Shown here: one piece after another, positions 16,158 to 24,823 of the stretch
Position numbering within the stretch: position 1 is the stretch's first letter
How the letters are laid out: each line of letters begins with the position of its first letter
From: Acidobacteriota bacterium
GTDB lineage: Bacteria; Acidobacteriota; Terriglobia; Terriglobales; Acidobacteriaceae
Assembly: GCA_003225005.1 (NCBI GenBank)
Contig: QIAN01000097.1
Span: 1-64,000, forward strand
Reading direction: 5' to 3'
DNA: 64,000 bases
Notes under the pieces: model-generated
The model's input: only the letters and a program-made list of their open reading frames with translations
Database searches by the model: none
Told to the model about the DNA's origin: nothing
Program-made: the position numbers and the translations under genes

Positions 16158-18710
16158 ATGGCCGAATCGTTAGCAGAATTCTTCTTGGCGAACTTCCGTG
16201 CGCACCGCAACGAACCCGCGTATGGGCAGCGGTGCGGGTACCGGATGGAGTGGTGGTCCTATGGCCAAGTCGTGGATGGGGCTTTTCGCTTCGCCCGGGA
16301 ATTAGAGGCGCGTGCAATCGGTAAAGGCGACCGCGTCATGTTTTGGGGCGAGAATTGTGCTCAGTGGGTCGCGGCTTTTTTCGGATGCGCGCTGCGCGGG
16401 GCGATTGTCGTCCCGATGGATAATGGGGCATCCGCCGATTTCGCGACACGGGTTCTGTGCCGGGTCGAGGGCAAACTGTTGGTTTGTTCAAAACGGCACG
16501 CTCACGGGCAGGCCGGGGGGATCGGTCCTGCGCCGCCTACTTTGGTTCTGGAAGATTTCGCGCAAGAGCTCGGTCATCATTCTCGATTGCCCGTTCCGAA
16601 CGCCGCTGTTGATCGGGACGACATCTTGCAAATCGTGTTTACATCAGGCACGACAGCCGACCCCAAGGGGGTGGTGATCACGCACGGCAATGTGCTGGCC
16701 AACATCGAGCCTTTCCAGCAGCGGACGGGTGCTTACCTCAAGTATGAGCGGTGGGTGCATCCCATTCGATTCTTGAACCTGCTGCCGCTGAGCCATATCT
16801 TCGGACAGTTTCTTGGGATGTTTTTGCCACCGCTGCTCGGAGGTGCGGTCATTTTCCAGGAGGAGCTCAAGCCATCGCAGATCGTCCGCACCATTCGGCG
16901 GGAGCGAATTTCAGTGTTGGTCAGCGTGCCGCGAGTGTTGCAGTCGCTGAAGGATAAAGTGGAACGCGATCTGGAAGATGAGGGGAAACTGGATAACTTT
17001 CGCGGCCGTTTCCGCTTGGCCGAGGGCAAACACTTTCTGCGCCGGTGGTGGATGTTCCGGCATATCCATCGCCGGTTCGGCTGGAAATTCTGGGCTTTCA
17101 TTTCGGGCGGCGCGGCGCTTGATGGGAATACTGAAGAGTTCTGGGGACGCCTGGGCTACGCCGTGATCCAGGGATACGGATTGACGGAAACAACTTCGTT
17201 GATCAGTGTGAACCATCCTTTCCGGCGGGGTAAGGGATCGATCGGGAAAGTGCTTCCTGGGCGTGAAATCAAGCTGGCTGAGGATGGTGAGATTCTGGTG
17301 CGTGGGGCGGGAGTGGCTGCCGGCTACTGGGATGGACGCGCCCAACAGACAGTTGGCGACGAGCACGGCTGGTATCGCACCGGCGACATTGGCGCACTGG
17401 ATGTAGCCGGCAACCTCTATTTCAAGGGACGCAAGAAAGATGTGATCGTCACTCCGTCCGGGATGAATGTTTATCCCGAGGATCTCGAGGCCGCGATGCG
17501 GCGCCAACCTGAAGTGAAGGATTGCGTCGTGGTTGGGATCGAGCGAGACGGAAATGCCGAGCCCTGTGCGGTGGTTATTCCGCGCGACGACGCTGGTTTG
17601 GAAGCGGCAGTGCAGCGTGCAAATCAGTCTTTGGCGGAATATCAACGCGTGCACAGATGGATCGAGTGGCGGCAACAAGACTTTCCCCGCACCTCCACGC
17701 AAAAGCCGCGGCGGAATTTGATTCAGCAGGCAGCCCAGGCGCAGATCTCGCAACCGCCGGTGCAATCCGACAGTGCCGGCAGAGCCGAAATTAGCCCGTT
17801 GGCCGAGCTCATCGCGGGTATCACAGGACGTACCGGAGCCAGGGTGAGTGCTGAATCGAATCTCGATTCAGACTTGGGCCTGGGCTCGCTGGATCGTATG
17901 GAATTGCTGGGCGCTTTGGAAGATCGCTATCAGGTTGATCTCAGTGAAACCGGCTTCGGGGCGGCACACACGGTGGGGGATTTGGAGCGAATGTTGCGCG
18001 CCCAGGCGGCGGAAAGGCTCGTGCATCACTATCCGCGTTGGGCCCTGCGCTGGCCGCTGACCTGGCTGCGATTTCTTGCACATTACCTGCTGATGAGGCC
18101 CGCCATTGTACTGCTGGGTTGGCCTCGAATCGAAGGGCGCGAGAATTTACAGGGATCGAGCGGGCCTGTTCTCGTGGTCTCAAATCATGTTGCTGGTGTA
18201 GACGTGGGATTCATACAGACCGCTCTGCCGGTACGTTTCCGTCATCGGCTGATTACAGCTGCGGGCGGCGAGGCGCTCGAAGCCCTGCGCACGCCTGCGT
18301 CCGATAAAGGATTGCTCGGAAGAATTTACGACCGTGTGCAATGGACTCTCGGAGTTTCGCTGCTCAATCTGTTTCCGCTTCCACGTCAAGCCGGTTTCCG
18401 CCAAAGTTTTGCTTATGCCGGAGAGGCGGTGGATCGCGGCCATAGCGTGCTGGTTTTTCCGGAAGGCCGTCACACGGTGGATGGAAACATAAATCCGTTT
18501 CGCGCAGGAATTGGGCTGCTGACGAAGAATCTCGGCATTCCCGTTCTCCCCATGCGGATCGATGGGCTGTGGGAAGTCAAACAAGCAGGCAGACGATTTG
18601 CCGCGCCTTGGAAAATTCGCATCCGTATGGGCAGGCCTTTACGCTTCGAGCAGGATATCGATCCCGAGCAAATCGCGCGGCAGCTGCAGAGAGCGGTGGA
18701 AGAACTTTAG
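16158..18710 (+). CDS. AMP-dependent acyl synthetase / ACP / 1-acylglycerol-3-phosphate acyltransferase fusion
   Basis: The 850-residue protein carries three lipid modules in order. Residues about 1-520 form an AMP-binding long-chain acyl-CoA/acyl-ACP synthetase: P-loop TSGTTADPKG at 162-171, QGYGLTETTSLIS, WYRTGDIG and KGRKKDVIVTPSGMNVYP. Residues about 545-625 form an acyl carrier domain with the phosphopantetheine motif LGLGSLDRME (Ser577). Residues about 650-850 form a PlsC-type acyltransferase with NHVAGVD (His677, Asp682) and FPEGRHT. It could activate a fatty acid, load it on its own ACP and transfer it to a lysolipid, as Aas does in Escherichia coli, but in the reverse domain order and with a built-in ACP. 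Probably membrane-associated. It is transcribed alone and followed by a tandem repeat. Confidence 0.85.
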   Translation: MAESLAEFFLANFRAHRNEPAYGQRCGYRMEWWSYGQVVDGAFRFARELEARAIGKGDRVMFWGENCAQWVAAFFGCALRGAIVVPMDNGASADFATRVLCRVEGKLLVCSKRHAHGQAGGIGPAPPTLVLEDFAQELGHHSRLPVPNAAVDRDDILQIVFTSGTTADPKGVVITHGNVLANIEPFQQRTGAYLKYERWVHPIRFLNLLPLSHIFGQFLGMFLPPLLGGAVIFQEELKPSQIVRTIRRERISVLVSVPRVLQSLKDKVERDLEDEGKLDNFRGRFRLAEGKHFLRRWWMFRHIHRRFGWKFWAFISGGAALDGNTEEFWGRLGYAVIQGYGLTETTSLISVNHPFRRGKGSIGKVLPGREIKLAEDGEILVRGAGVAAGYWDGRAQQTVGDEHGWYRTGDIGALDVAGNLYFKGRKKDVIVTPSGMNVYPEDLEAAMRRQPEVKDCVVVGIERDGNAEPCAVVIPRDDAGLEAAVQRANQSLAEYQRVHRWIEWRQQDFPRTSTQKPRRNLIQQAAQAQISQPPVQSDSAGRAEISPLAELIAGITGRTGARVSAESNLDSDLGLGSLDRMELLGALEDRYQVDLSETGFGAAHTVGDLERMLRAQAAERLVHHYPRWALRWPLTWLRFLAHYLLMRPAIVLLGWPRIEGRENLQGSSGPVLVVSNHVAGVDVGFIQTALPVRFRHRLITAAGGEALEALRTPASDKGLLGRIYDRVQWTLGVSLLNLFPLPRQAGFRQSFAYAGEAVDRGHSVLVFPEGRHTVDGNINPFRAGIGLLTKNLGIPVLPMRIDGLWEVKQAGRRFAAPWKIRIRMGRPLRFEQDIDPEQIARQLQRAVEEL

Positions 18711-18718
18711 CAACTGAA

Positions 18719-18753
18719 GTCGCGAAGTCGCGAAGTCGCGAAGTAGCGAAGTA
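18719..18753. repeat. Tandem 8-bp repeat
   Basis: Just after the synthetase stop, GTCGCGAA is repeated three times exactly (18719-18742), followed by a fourth copy with one change (GTAGCGAA, 18743-18750) and a partial fifth. The array is non-coding and prone to slippage. Confidence 0.8.
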
Positions 18754-18761
18754 AGGTCCGT

Positions 18762-18801
18762 CATCTCCGACAGCTCATCGTACTGCCGGAGATGGGGGTT
18801 T
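18762..18801 (+). terminator. Possible terminator between the synthetase fusion and the diguanylate cyclase
   Basis: CATCTCCG (18762-18769) pairs with CGGAGATG (18787-18794) across a 17-nt loop and is followed by GGGGTTTT. The long loop makes it a moderate-quality terminator. Confidence 0.4.
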
Positions 18802-18887
18802 TACCATCTCCGAACGGCGAATCAGGGAGCGCAGACCCGAACCCGATCAATCAATTACTCTTCGTCGAAACGGCGGAGATAATTCTT

Positions 18888-20243
18888 ATGGATTCTCTCG
18901 CCCCGGAAAAGGCTCCTCTGGTGGATGTCTGGACGAAAAAAACGTTGACGTCTCTGCTGACACCTGGCGGCTGGGTGCTGCTCGGCATGGCCATCATCCT
19001 GCATACCGGCGTCGTCAGCATCCCGTTGCCGGTCGTCACCTTTCTTTATTACGGGGCTTTTACAACAGGACTTCTGCTCGCCTGGCGATTCCATTCCAGC
19101 CGCATCTTCTTCGCGCTGCTCCTGCTATTTCTTGCCCAGAAAGCACTCACGTTTTTTCTCGCCGGACACATTCCTGAAGCCGGGACGGGCCGCATGGCGC
19201 TTGAGAGCATCGGTCTGCTATTACCGGTGAATTTCATTCTTCTCTCGCTGGCCATCGAGCGAGGATTCAGCTGGTCCAGCAACACTCCGGCTGGTCTCCT
19301 GCTGTTTGTGGAATCCACCGTGGTTGCCGTCTTGTGTCGGCCCGGCCCGCGAGACCCGGTATCGGTTCCCTCTCATGCATTGCATCACGCGGTCACGACT
19401 GTTCCATTGCCGACATCTGCATGGCTTGCATTTTCTGCGGCGATCATCGTCCTGCTCGCCCGCTTCTTGCTTTTTCGAAAACCCGCGGAAAGCGCGCTGC
19501 TCTGGTCTCTGGCGGCTGCCTTTCTGGCCTTGCACTTCGGAGGCGCAGGAAAGGTATCTCTTGCGTACTACGCAGCCGGCACCCTTATACTCGCGATCTC
19601 CATCGTCGAAACCTCGTACCTGCTGGCCTATCACGACGAGTTAACCGGTCTGCCTTCCCGGCGCGCCTTCAACGACACGCTCGAGCGCCTCGAGACACCC
19701 TATTCCATCGCCATGGTCGACATTGATCACTTCAAGCGATTCAATGACACCTACGGACATGACACGGGCGACGAGGTCCTACGGCTTGTGGCCGCCAGGC
19801 TGGCTCGGGTCACTGGTGATGGAGACGCTTATCGTTGCGGCGGAGAAGAATTTGCTGTCGTGTTTCCCGGCAAGACGACGCCAGAGGTCCTCGACCACCT
19901 CGAGCATCTAAGGACAATCATCGAACAGTGCACATTTCGCACACGCATCGCCGACCGGCGCCAAATGCATCGGGGAGCCGACCGACGCAACCCGCTCAGT
20001 CGGGGACGGGCTCATACCGGTCCCGCCATACGCCGGCTCGCTGCGGGCAGTAACTCCTCGCCTCTCTCTATCACTGTGAGCATTGGTGTTGCCACCTCTG
20101 CTCGGGCGATGCCGAATACCGATCAGGTAATTCGGGCTGCGGATAAAGCCTTGTATCGAGCCAAGTCGAACGGCCGGAACCGCGTTGAACCGGCGTTGGT
20201 CTCGCGCCGGCCGGCTCGCGCTAAAGCCGCCGACATCGCGTGA
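18888..20243 (+). CDS. Membrane-bound diguanylate cyclase (GGEEF)
   Basis: The ATG at 18888 follows a CGGAG site. The 451-residue protein has about six to eight membrane segments within residues 25-240, then a GGDEF domain starting DELTGLPSRRAFNDTL, with VDIDHFKRFNDTYGHDTGDEVL and the active loop GGEEF at 318-322, so synthesis of cyclic di-GMP is likely. No standard RxxD inhibitory site is visible upstream of GGEEF. A basic insertion of about 45 residues (RRQMHRGADRRNPLSRGRA) separates the GGEEF loop from the final SITVSIGVATS motif; it is unusual and may be a flexible loop. No partner gene is adjacent. Confidence 0.88.
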   Translation: MDSLAPEKAPLVDVWTKKTLTSLLTPGGWVLLGMAIILHTGVVSIPLPVVTFLYYGAFTTGLLLAWRFHSSRIFFALLLLFLAQKALTFFLAGHIPEAGTGRMALESIGLLLPVNFILLSLAIERGFSWSSNTPAGLLLFVESTVVAVLCRPGPRDPVSVPSHALHHAVTTVPLPTSAWLAFSAAIIVLLARFLLFRKPAESALLWSLAAAFLALHFGGAGKVSLAYYAAGTLILAISIVETSYLLAYHDELTGLPSRRAFNDTLERLETPYSIAMVDIDHFKRFNDTYGHDTGDEVLRLVAARLARVTGDGDAYRCGGEEFAVVFPGKTTPEVLDHLEHLRTIIEQCTFRTRIADRRQMHRGADRRNPLSRGRAHTGPAIRRLAAGSNSSPLSITVSIGVATSARAMPNTDQVIRAADKALYRAKSNGRNRVEPALVSRRPARAKAADIA

Positions 20244-20345
20244 AACCAGAAGTACCGAAGACGTTAAGCAGAAATCGAGTGACATCTCTGCAGCGGAAAA
20301 ATACCGCGGAAGGAAATCAAATGCTAGATCGGTTCACGCCTATCG

Positions 20346-20411
20346 GCTGAAACGTTTGCCCGGACCATCAATTCAGGGCGGGATTTGCGATGGTCCGGGC
20401 GCGCACGTTTA
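20346..20411. terminator. Strong hairpin between the diguanylate cyclase and a small zinc-finger gene
   Basis: GCCCGGACCAT at 20358-20368 pairs perfectly with ATGGTCCGGGC at 20390-20400 over a 21-nt loop. The flanks AACGT and ACGTT (20351-20355, 20404-20408) extend the palindrome. It lies between two convergent genes and may serve either strand as a terminator, though no long U-run follows. Confidence 0.45.
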
Positions 20412-20433
20412 GCAACCACCACGGGCTGTGCGG

Positions 20434-20595
20434 TCAGCCCGCAGGGTTGGGTGGGGTTGCGCGTTTCCGTCCGCTGCCTCCGCACGCGGGACACTTAACG
20501 CGGATAAATGCAACGCCTTGAGACTTGCCGCCAATGTCCACCGGCTTCGCAAGGTATCCAGTACCGCCGCAGTCTGGGCAGCTCTCCGGATCCAT
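20434..20595 (-). CDS. Small CxxCxGxG zinc-finger protein (DnaJ-type repeats)
   Basis: This 53-residue frame starts at an ATG (20595) preceded by GAGG at a good distance. It contains two DnaJ-type zinc-binding motifs, C-P-D-C-G-G-T-G (residues 6-13) and C-P-A-C-G-G-S-G (35-42), spaced by 21 residues, and a basic Pro-rich tail. Four cysteines in this layout would bind one zinc as in a half DnaJ cysteine-rich domain. Such mini-proteins occur alone in bacteria with unknown partners. A stem-loop lies past its stop. The gene is short and the call rests on the motif pair and the ribosome-binding site. Confidence 0.6.
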   Translation of the reverse strand: MDPESCPDCGGTGYLAKPVDIGGKSQGVAFIRVKCPACGGSGRKRATPPNPAG

Positions 20596-20936
20596 CGCCC
20601 CCCTCGTGTGGCTGGATTTTCAACGACGTTTCGCTGAAAGCCGCAACAAACTCGTTCACGTTACGAATCACGAACAAAAATCTGGCCGACGCCGCTAAGC
20701 GGTATTGCTGAATCGGGCCAGCGCTCAGAGCAAAAAAGAGCCTAATACCAGGATGGCCCAACGATGCCACGGCTGAGACCGTCGCACTTCTTAAAACAAT
20801 CACGCAACAATGGTTTTGTGGTGCACCTGACCCGGATAATGGAGGGGATGTCGCAGGTCTCGGCGGCGATGACGTAGCCGGCTATGAAGCCGATGACTGA
20901 TGCCGAAGCCCTGTCCTCGTTCGGCAGACAGCGAGT
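20596..20936. other. Intergenic region without a recognised gene
   Basis: About 340 bases lie between the zinc-finger gene and the end of the PQQ dehydrogenase remnant. Minus-strand frames are open in places, but none has a family I recognise. It probably contains the promoter of the zinc-finger gene. Confidence 0.35.
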
Positions 20937-22969
20937 CTAGTTCTTGGCCTGCGCCTTCTGCTGTTCAGCGTTGTAGGCCTTCCAGGCCTGGTCGATTACG
21001 TAGGCGTGGACAGCGTCGGCCTCTTTGGTCGTCATCTTCGCGTTAGGGAAGGCGAACTTTGGAGGATTGGCGAAGCCGGGCATTCCTTTGTCCCAGTGAG
21101 TGCCTGCGAGGACGATGGCGTACCACTGCTTGTGCACTTCGGGCGGGGCGTAGCGGAGATCGGGGACGGCGCCGTTGCGCACCCAGGCGCCGCTGCCGTC
21201 GATGTCGGGGGAGTGGCAACCGTCGCAGACGAATCTTCTGTAGATGTGCTTGCCCTCTTGAATGGTTTCGGCGCTGGCGGTTTGTGGCGGAGGCTTGGGC
21301 ACGGGCGGAACGATGTCGGGCGGCGTGGGGAATGGCGTGGTGGCTCCGAGTTTGAAGGCGAGCAGACGGGCCGGACCGCGCTTGGATTCGGGCGTGGCCA
21401 TGGTCCAGGCGGGGGCGAAAAGGCGCGAGCCTGAGCCCCATCCTACGGGGGTGAGCACGTATTGCTCTCCGTTTACAGTGTAGGTGACAGGAACGGAGTC
21501 GATGGCAGAGCCGGTTTTGATGGACCAGACTTTTGCTCCGGTGTCGGCGGTGTAGGCGGCGAATTCTCCGCTGCCCTGTCCCTGGAAACTGACCATCGAG
21601 TGGATTGGGAAACCGGGTCCCATGCGATCAGTCTGCCTTGGGAGCCTTTCATCCATTCGTTGCCGCCGTCGGGATCTGCTTGCATGGGGGATTGACGATC
21701 GGTGGCAGGAATATAGATCAGGCCGCTGAGCGAGCTGTAGCTCATGGGCCACCAGTTGTGAACGGTCCACTGTTTGCCCCCGCCGGCAGAGGCGGGGACT
21801 TCGATGGCGCGTCCGAGGTGGAGATCGTAGGAATTTGCCCAGGATAGTTTGACCAGCGGATTGGCGGAGAGAAGTTTACCGGTCTTGGCATCGAGGATGT
21901 AGAAGAAGCCGTTTTTGGGGACGGTCATGGCGACGTGCCGTTTCTCACCGTCGATGACGAGGTCGGCCATGACGATGTGATTGTTTTCGGTCTGCTGGCC
22001 GGGAGAGCTGGTTTGGAAGTGCCAGGCATATTCTCCCGTGTCGGCGTTGACGGCGATGATGCATCCGGCGAAGAGGCGGTCGCCGGACGTTTTGATGTTC
22101 TCGAACTCGCCGTAGTCGACTCCCGCGCCGGCGGTGCCGAAGATGACCTGATCGGTGACGGGGTCGTAGGTGATGGCGGTCCAGACGTCGCCGCCGCCGA
22201 TCTTCCAGGAATCTTTTCCTGACCAGGTCTTTGCGGCCATCTCAAGAGCTTTGGTCTCGAAGGGCTTGGCGGGGTCTCCAGGGACGGTCCAGAAGCGCCA
22301 GACTTCTTTGCCAGTGTCGGCATCGTAGGCGGCGAGCGCGCCGCGAACACCGTCGTCGGAGCCGTTGTAGCCCATCAGGATTTTTCCCTTGGCAACGTGC
22401 GGCGCACCGGTGATCCCGGTTTGATTGGGCTGACAGACGGTGGCCTGCCACACTTGTTTGCCGGAAGTGGCGTCGATGGCGATGAGGCGGCAGTCTCCGG
22501 TGCCGATGTAAACTTTGCCATTCCACACCGCGACGCCCGCGTTGGTGCGTGCGGAGTATGAGCCGTTGATGGCCTGATCAAGGCGTATTTTCGGATCGAA
22601 CATCCAGAGCTGCTTGCCGGACGCGGCGTCAACGGCGTAGACCTTCGACAGCGGGGCGCTCACATAGGCGATTCCATCCACGATTATGGGCTCAGAGACT
22701 ATGCCCATACCGCTGTCGATGTCGAGAGACCAGGCCAAGCCTAGGCCGGAAACGTTCTTGGCGGTAATTTGCTTGAGCGGGCTAAAGTGCTGGGCGTCGA
22801 AGGTGCGTCCGTTGAGCAGCCAGTTGTTGCCTTCTGTGGCGTCGGAGGCTACTCGCGACTCGGTTACGTCACCTGCCTTGGTCGGGCTGTCGGCTGACGA
22901 GCGAAGGGCCAGGATAGCTGCAATAGGGAGACATATCGTGGTTACACACATGAACTGCCAATTTTTCAT
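20937..22969 (-). pseudogene. PQQ-dependent quinohaemoprotein dehydrogenase, internal deletion and frameshift
   Basis: From the ATG at 22969 the frame gives a signal-like leader (WQFMCVTTICLPIAAILAL) and then an eight-bladed PQQ propeller: WLLNGRTFDAQHFSPLKQIT, GIVSEPIIVDGIAYVSAPL, LWMFDPK, IGGGDVWTAITYDP and MSYSSLSGLIYIPATD. At LIAWDPVSQSTRWSV (near 21600) the frame is lost. Sequence in another frame resumes at FQGQGSGEFAAYTADTGAKVW and runs to a C-terminal cytochrome c domain with C-D-G-C-H. Homologues have roughly 20 residues (a GPWNGG...TAGNLV type stretch) between these two points, so a deletion of about 60-70 bases not divisible by three is inferred. The intact enzyme would be a periplasmic alcohol or sugar dehydrogenase passing electrons to its haem. 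Confidence 0.75.
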
Positions 22970-23329
22970 GATGCGGCACCCATGGGGAAGCTGAATTTTC
23001 GCGAAATGTAATTTCCTGCGCAAAGAATGTGTCACGGCCGGCATTATCCAGACCGACCACCGAAGATAAGTGACCCGAGGCGACCCTCGCAAATGGCTAA
23101 TTGGGGCGAAAGGCCAAGATCTTTTTACCCAGATTCTATTTTTTAACACGTTTTTCACATTTCTCGCCTATTCTTCTTGGAACCAAAAAGAATTTGTTCG
23201 TTTCCCAGTCGAGTTTGCGGACCAGCCGTGGGCGTATCACCAGAACATCCGTGTCGAACGAGAATGGTTTCAAGATATGCAACACCCTGAAAGTTGGAGT
23301 AGGCGCTATTTTCAACAGGAGGCTCAGCG
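22970..23329. other. Divergent intergenic region, AT-rich
   Basis: About 360 bases lie between the PQQ dehydrogenase start and the TonB-receptor fragment. The middle (23120-23200) is unusually T-rich for this genome and probably contains promoters. An AGGAGG site at about 23317-23322 belongs to the following ATG. No RNA motif is recognised. Confidence 0.4.
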
Positions 23330-23530
23330 ATGCGTAAGTCTCTATACGTGTTCTCTCTAATCGCGCTGATGTGCAGCACTATGTGGGTAATGCCACTCGA
23401 CGCGCAGGAACGTAGTGGTTGGATCACGGGCAGTGTGGCGGATTCCGGCGGTGGAATTCTGCCGGGCGCGCGCGTGGAATTGCAGCCGGCGAAGAGCGAA
23501 ACGCGGACACTTTTGGGGTTCCCAAACTGA
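23330..23530 (+). pseudogene. Truncated N-terminus of a TonB-dependent-receptor-like (carboxypeptidase-regulatory) protein
   Basis: The gene starts with a perfect ribosome-binding site and a signal peptide ending LDAQERS, followed by GWITGSVADSGGGILPGARVEL, the opening strand of the carboxypeptidase-regulatory-like plug extension that begins acidobacterial TonB-dependent receptors of about 1000 residues. After 66 residues it stops. From about 23491 the DNA instead encodes, in another frame, the tail of a metallophosphoesterase. The outer-membrane barrel is entirely absent, so this is a gene fragment left by a deletion or recombination. Confidence 0.6.
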
Positions 23531-23616
23531 TTCTGCACGCGAACAGCTACGAGTGGTGTTTTCTTCCTGAAGCTGGAAAGACGTTTACGGATTCAGGACA
23601 TGGCACATGCCTCTGA
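23491..23616 (+). pseudogene. C-terminal remnant of a metallophosphoesterase family protein
   Basis: Codons from about 23491 read E-E-R-N-A-D-T-F-G-V-P-K-L-I-L-H-A, then NSYEWCFLPEAGKTFTDSGH and a TGA at 23614-23616. I recognise this as the typical end of secreted metallophosphoesterases (…RNADTFGVLKLTLH…F-V-P…G-x-x-F-T-D-S-G-x-G-x-C). The catalytic domain is missing and the fragment is joined to the start of a TonB-receptor gene. Confidence 0.5.
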
Positions 23617-23632
23617 TCGGGGAGATAAACAT

Positions 23633-24232
23633 CTAGTCAGGCTTTTTCGGCGTCAGGTCACAGGCTTTCCTGACTTCTGCGAGATCAAGCCCGGCCGGTG
23701 AAAACTCCGCGATGCGAGGACCGTTGCGGGTTCTGAGTTCCACTTTGAAAACTTGGGCGCCGATCAGCTCGCGGGTCGTGCCTTTGTCCATCAAAAGAAA
23801 GTGACCGCGCACCCAGTTCCAGCCATGATGGCTGTGGCTGTTGTCGACGCGGACCAGAACCTCCATCTGGGGCTGTCCCCAGAAGCCCGGACGATTAGGC
23901 GGACCGAGCCTTACGCCAGGATTGAACTCGCTCTGGTGAAATTTTGCATTCTCGCAGAAGAGTTCGACCCGGGGCCTATAGTCGGGATCCTCGCGGAAGG
24001 AATTGTCGGCGAGGAGTTCGAAGCGGACCCTTTTCGCTGCGGTCATTTTGTCTTCGGATTTGAACTCCACCCATTTCCCGCCGGCGTTCATACCATCATT
24101 CTCATCTTCGTAAGGGCTCATGGCGCCGCTTTGAGCAAAGGCAGAAACGGCTGCCAGGCAACTGATGATCGAGCAGAGGATAAATGCGATTCCAGGAGAC
24201 GGTTTGGATGCGGCAAAGAAATGCGGCTTCAA
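23633..24232 (-). CDS. Secreted protein of unknown function
   Basis: A TTG start at 24232 is proposed because CGGAGGA lies just upstream and it gives a normal signal peptide (IAFILCSIISCLAAVSAFA, cut before QSGAM); longer forms add residues without coding character. The mature part of about 165 residues contains KWVEFKSEDKMTAAKRVRFELLADN, PRVELFCENAKF and VLVRVDNSHSHHGWNWV, which suggests a beta-sandwich protein. I do not recognise the family. It is followed on the same strand by other small secreted proteins, with which it may share a theme of cell-surface function. Confidence 0.55.
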   Translation of the reverse strand: MKPHFFAASKPSPGIAFILCSIISCLAAVSAFAQSGAMSPYEDENDGMNAGGKWVEFKSEDKMTAAKRVRFELLADNSFREDPDYRPRVELFCENAKFHQSEFNPGVRLGPPNRPGFWGQPQMEVLVRVDNSHSHHGWNWVRGHFLLMDKGTTRELIGAQVFKVELRTRNGPRIAEFSPAGLDLAEVRKACDLTPKKPD

Positions 24233-24365
24233 GGCTCCTCCGAAAATTGATACGTCCACTATATTGAACCCGGCAAGTGGGCGAAAAGTTGCCTGGAATG
24301 TTCCACGAAATAGCCCTACCAGCGGGAACTGGTCGGGATGGCCCAATCTGCCCGACCAGAAAATG

Positions 24366-24755
24366 CTATTTCGTAGTAATTTTCAAGTCGATGTAAACCT
24401 GTGAGCGGTCATCGAACTGGCTGACTGACTTGACGTCGCTTTTGCGTCCCTCGTATTGGGCGTAGACCTCGTAATCCACGCTGGTGGTGAGGGCAGGAAA
24501 CCGATAGGTACCGTCAGGACCCACGATGTAAGTCTTTACGGCGCGAGTGCGATTGTTGGTCAGGTAGACGACGGCATTGGGGAGGGGATTGTCCTGACGG
24601 TCTAGAACTTTTCCGAGGAGCAGGCGACCGACTGGTTTGTTTTTTTGAGCCGAGGCTAATCCGGTGACCGCTCCTACGGCGAACAGCAAAGCACAAACCA
24701 CGGCGGAGGCCTTCTTCCCGGAGAGTTTTCTGCTCGTGAGAATCTCGCAAGTCAT
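24366..24755 (-). CDS. Small secreted carboxypeptidase-regulatory-like domain protein
   Basis: The 129-residue protein has a signal peptide (AVVCALLFAVGAVTGLASAQ) and one Ig-like carboxypeptidase-regulatory domain: GRLLLGKVLDRQDNPLPNAV, VYLTNNRTRAVKTYIVGPDG and YRFPALTTSVDYEVYAQYEG. Such domains are beta-sandwich modules on the cell surface or periplasm. It is the middle of three similar minus-strand secreted genes between 23633 and 25279. Confidence 0.7.
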   Translation of the reverse strand: MTCEILTSRKLSGKKASAVVCALLFAVGAVTGLASAQKNKPVGRLLLGKVLDRQDNPLPNAVVYLTNNRTRAVKTYIVGPDGTYRFPALTTSVDYEVYAQYEGRKSDVKSVSQFDDRSQVYIDLKITTK

Positions 24756-24823
24756 GGTTTTGTTCCCGGCAGGACGGAAGGGTTACCAAACCGTCTCGAT
24801 TCGAAAGCCAGCCAATGAACAGT

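Noticed and set aside
22970-23329. Cyclic di-GMP (GEMM) riboswitch upstream of the TonB fragment
   Set aside because: I looked for the GEMM core and its tetraloop-receptor arrangement and did not find it.
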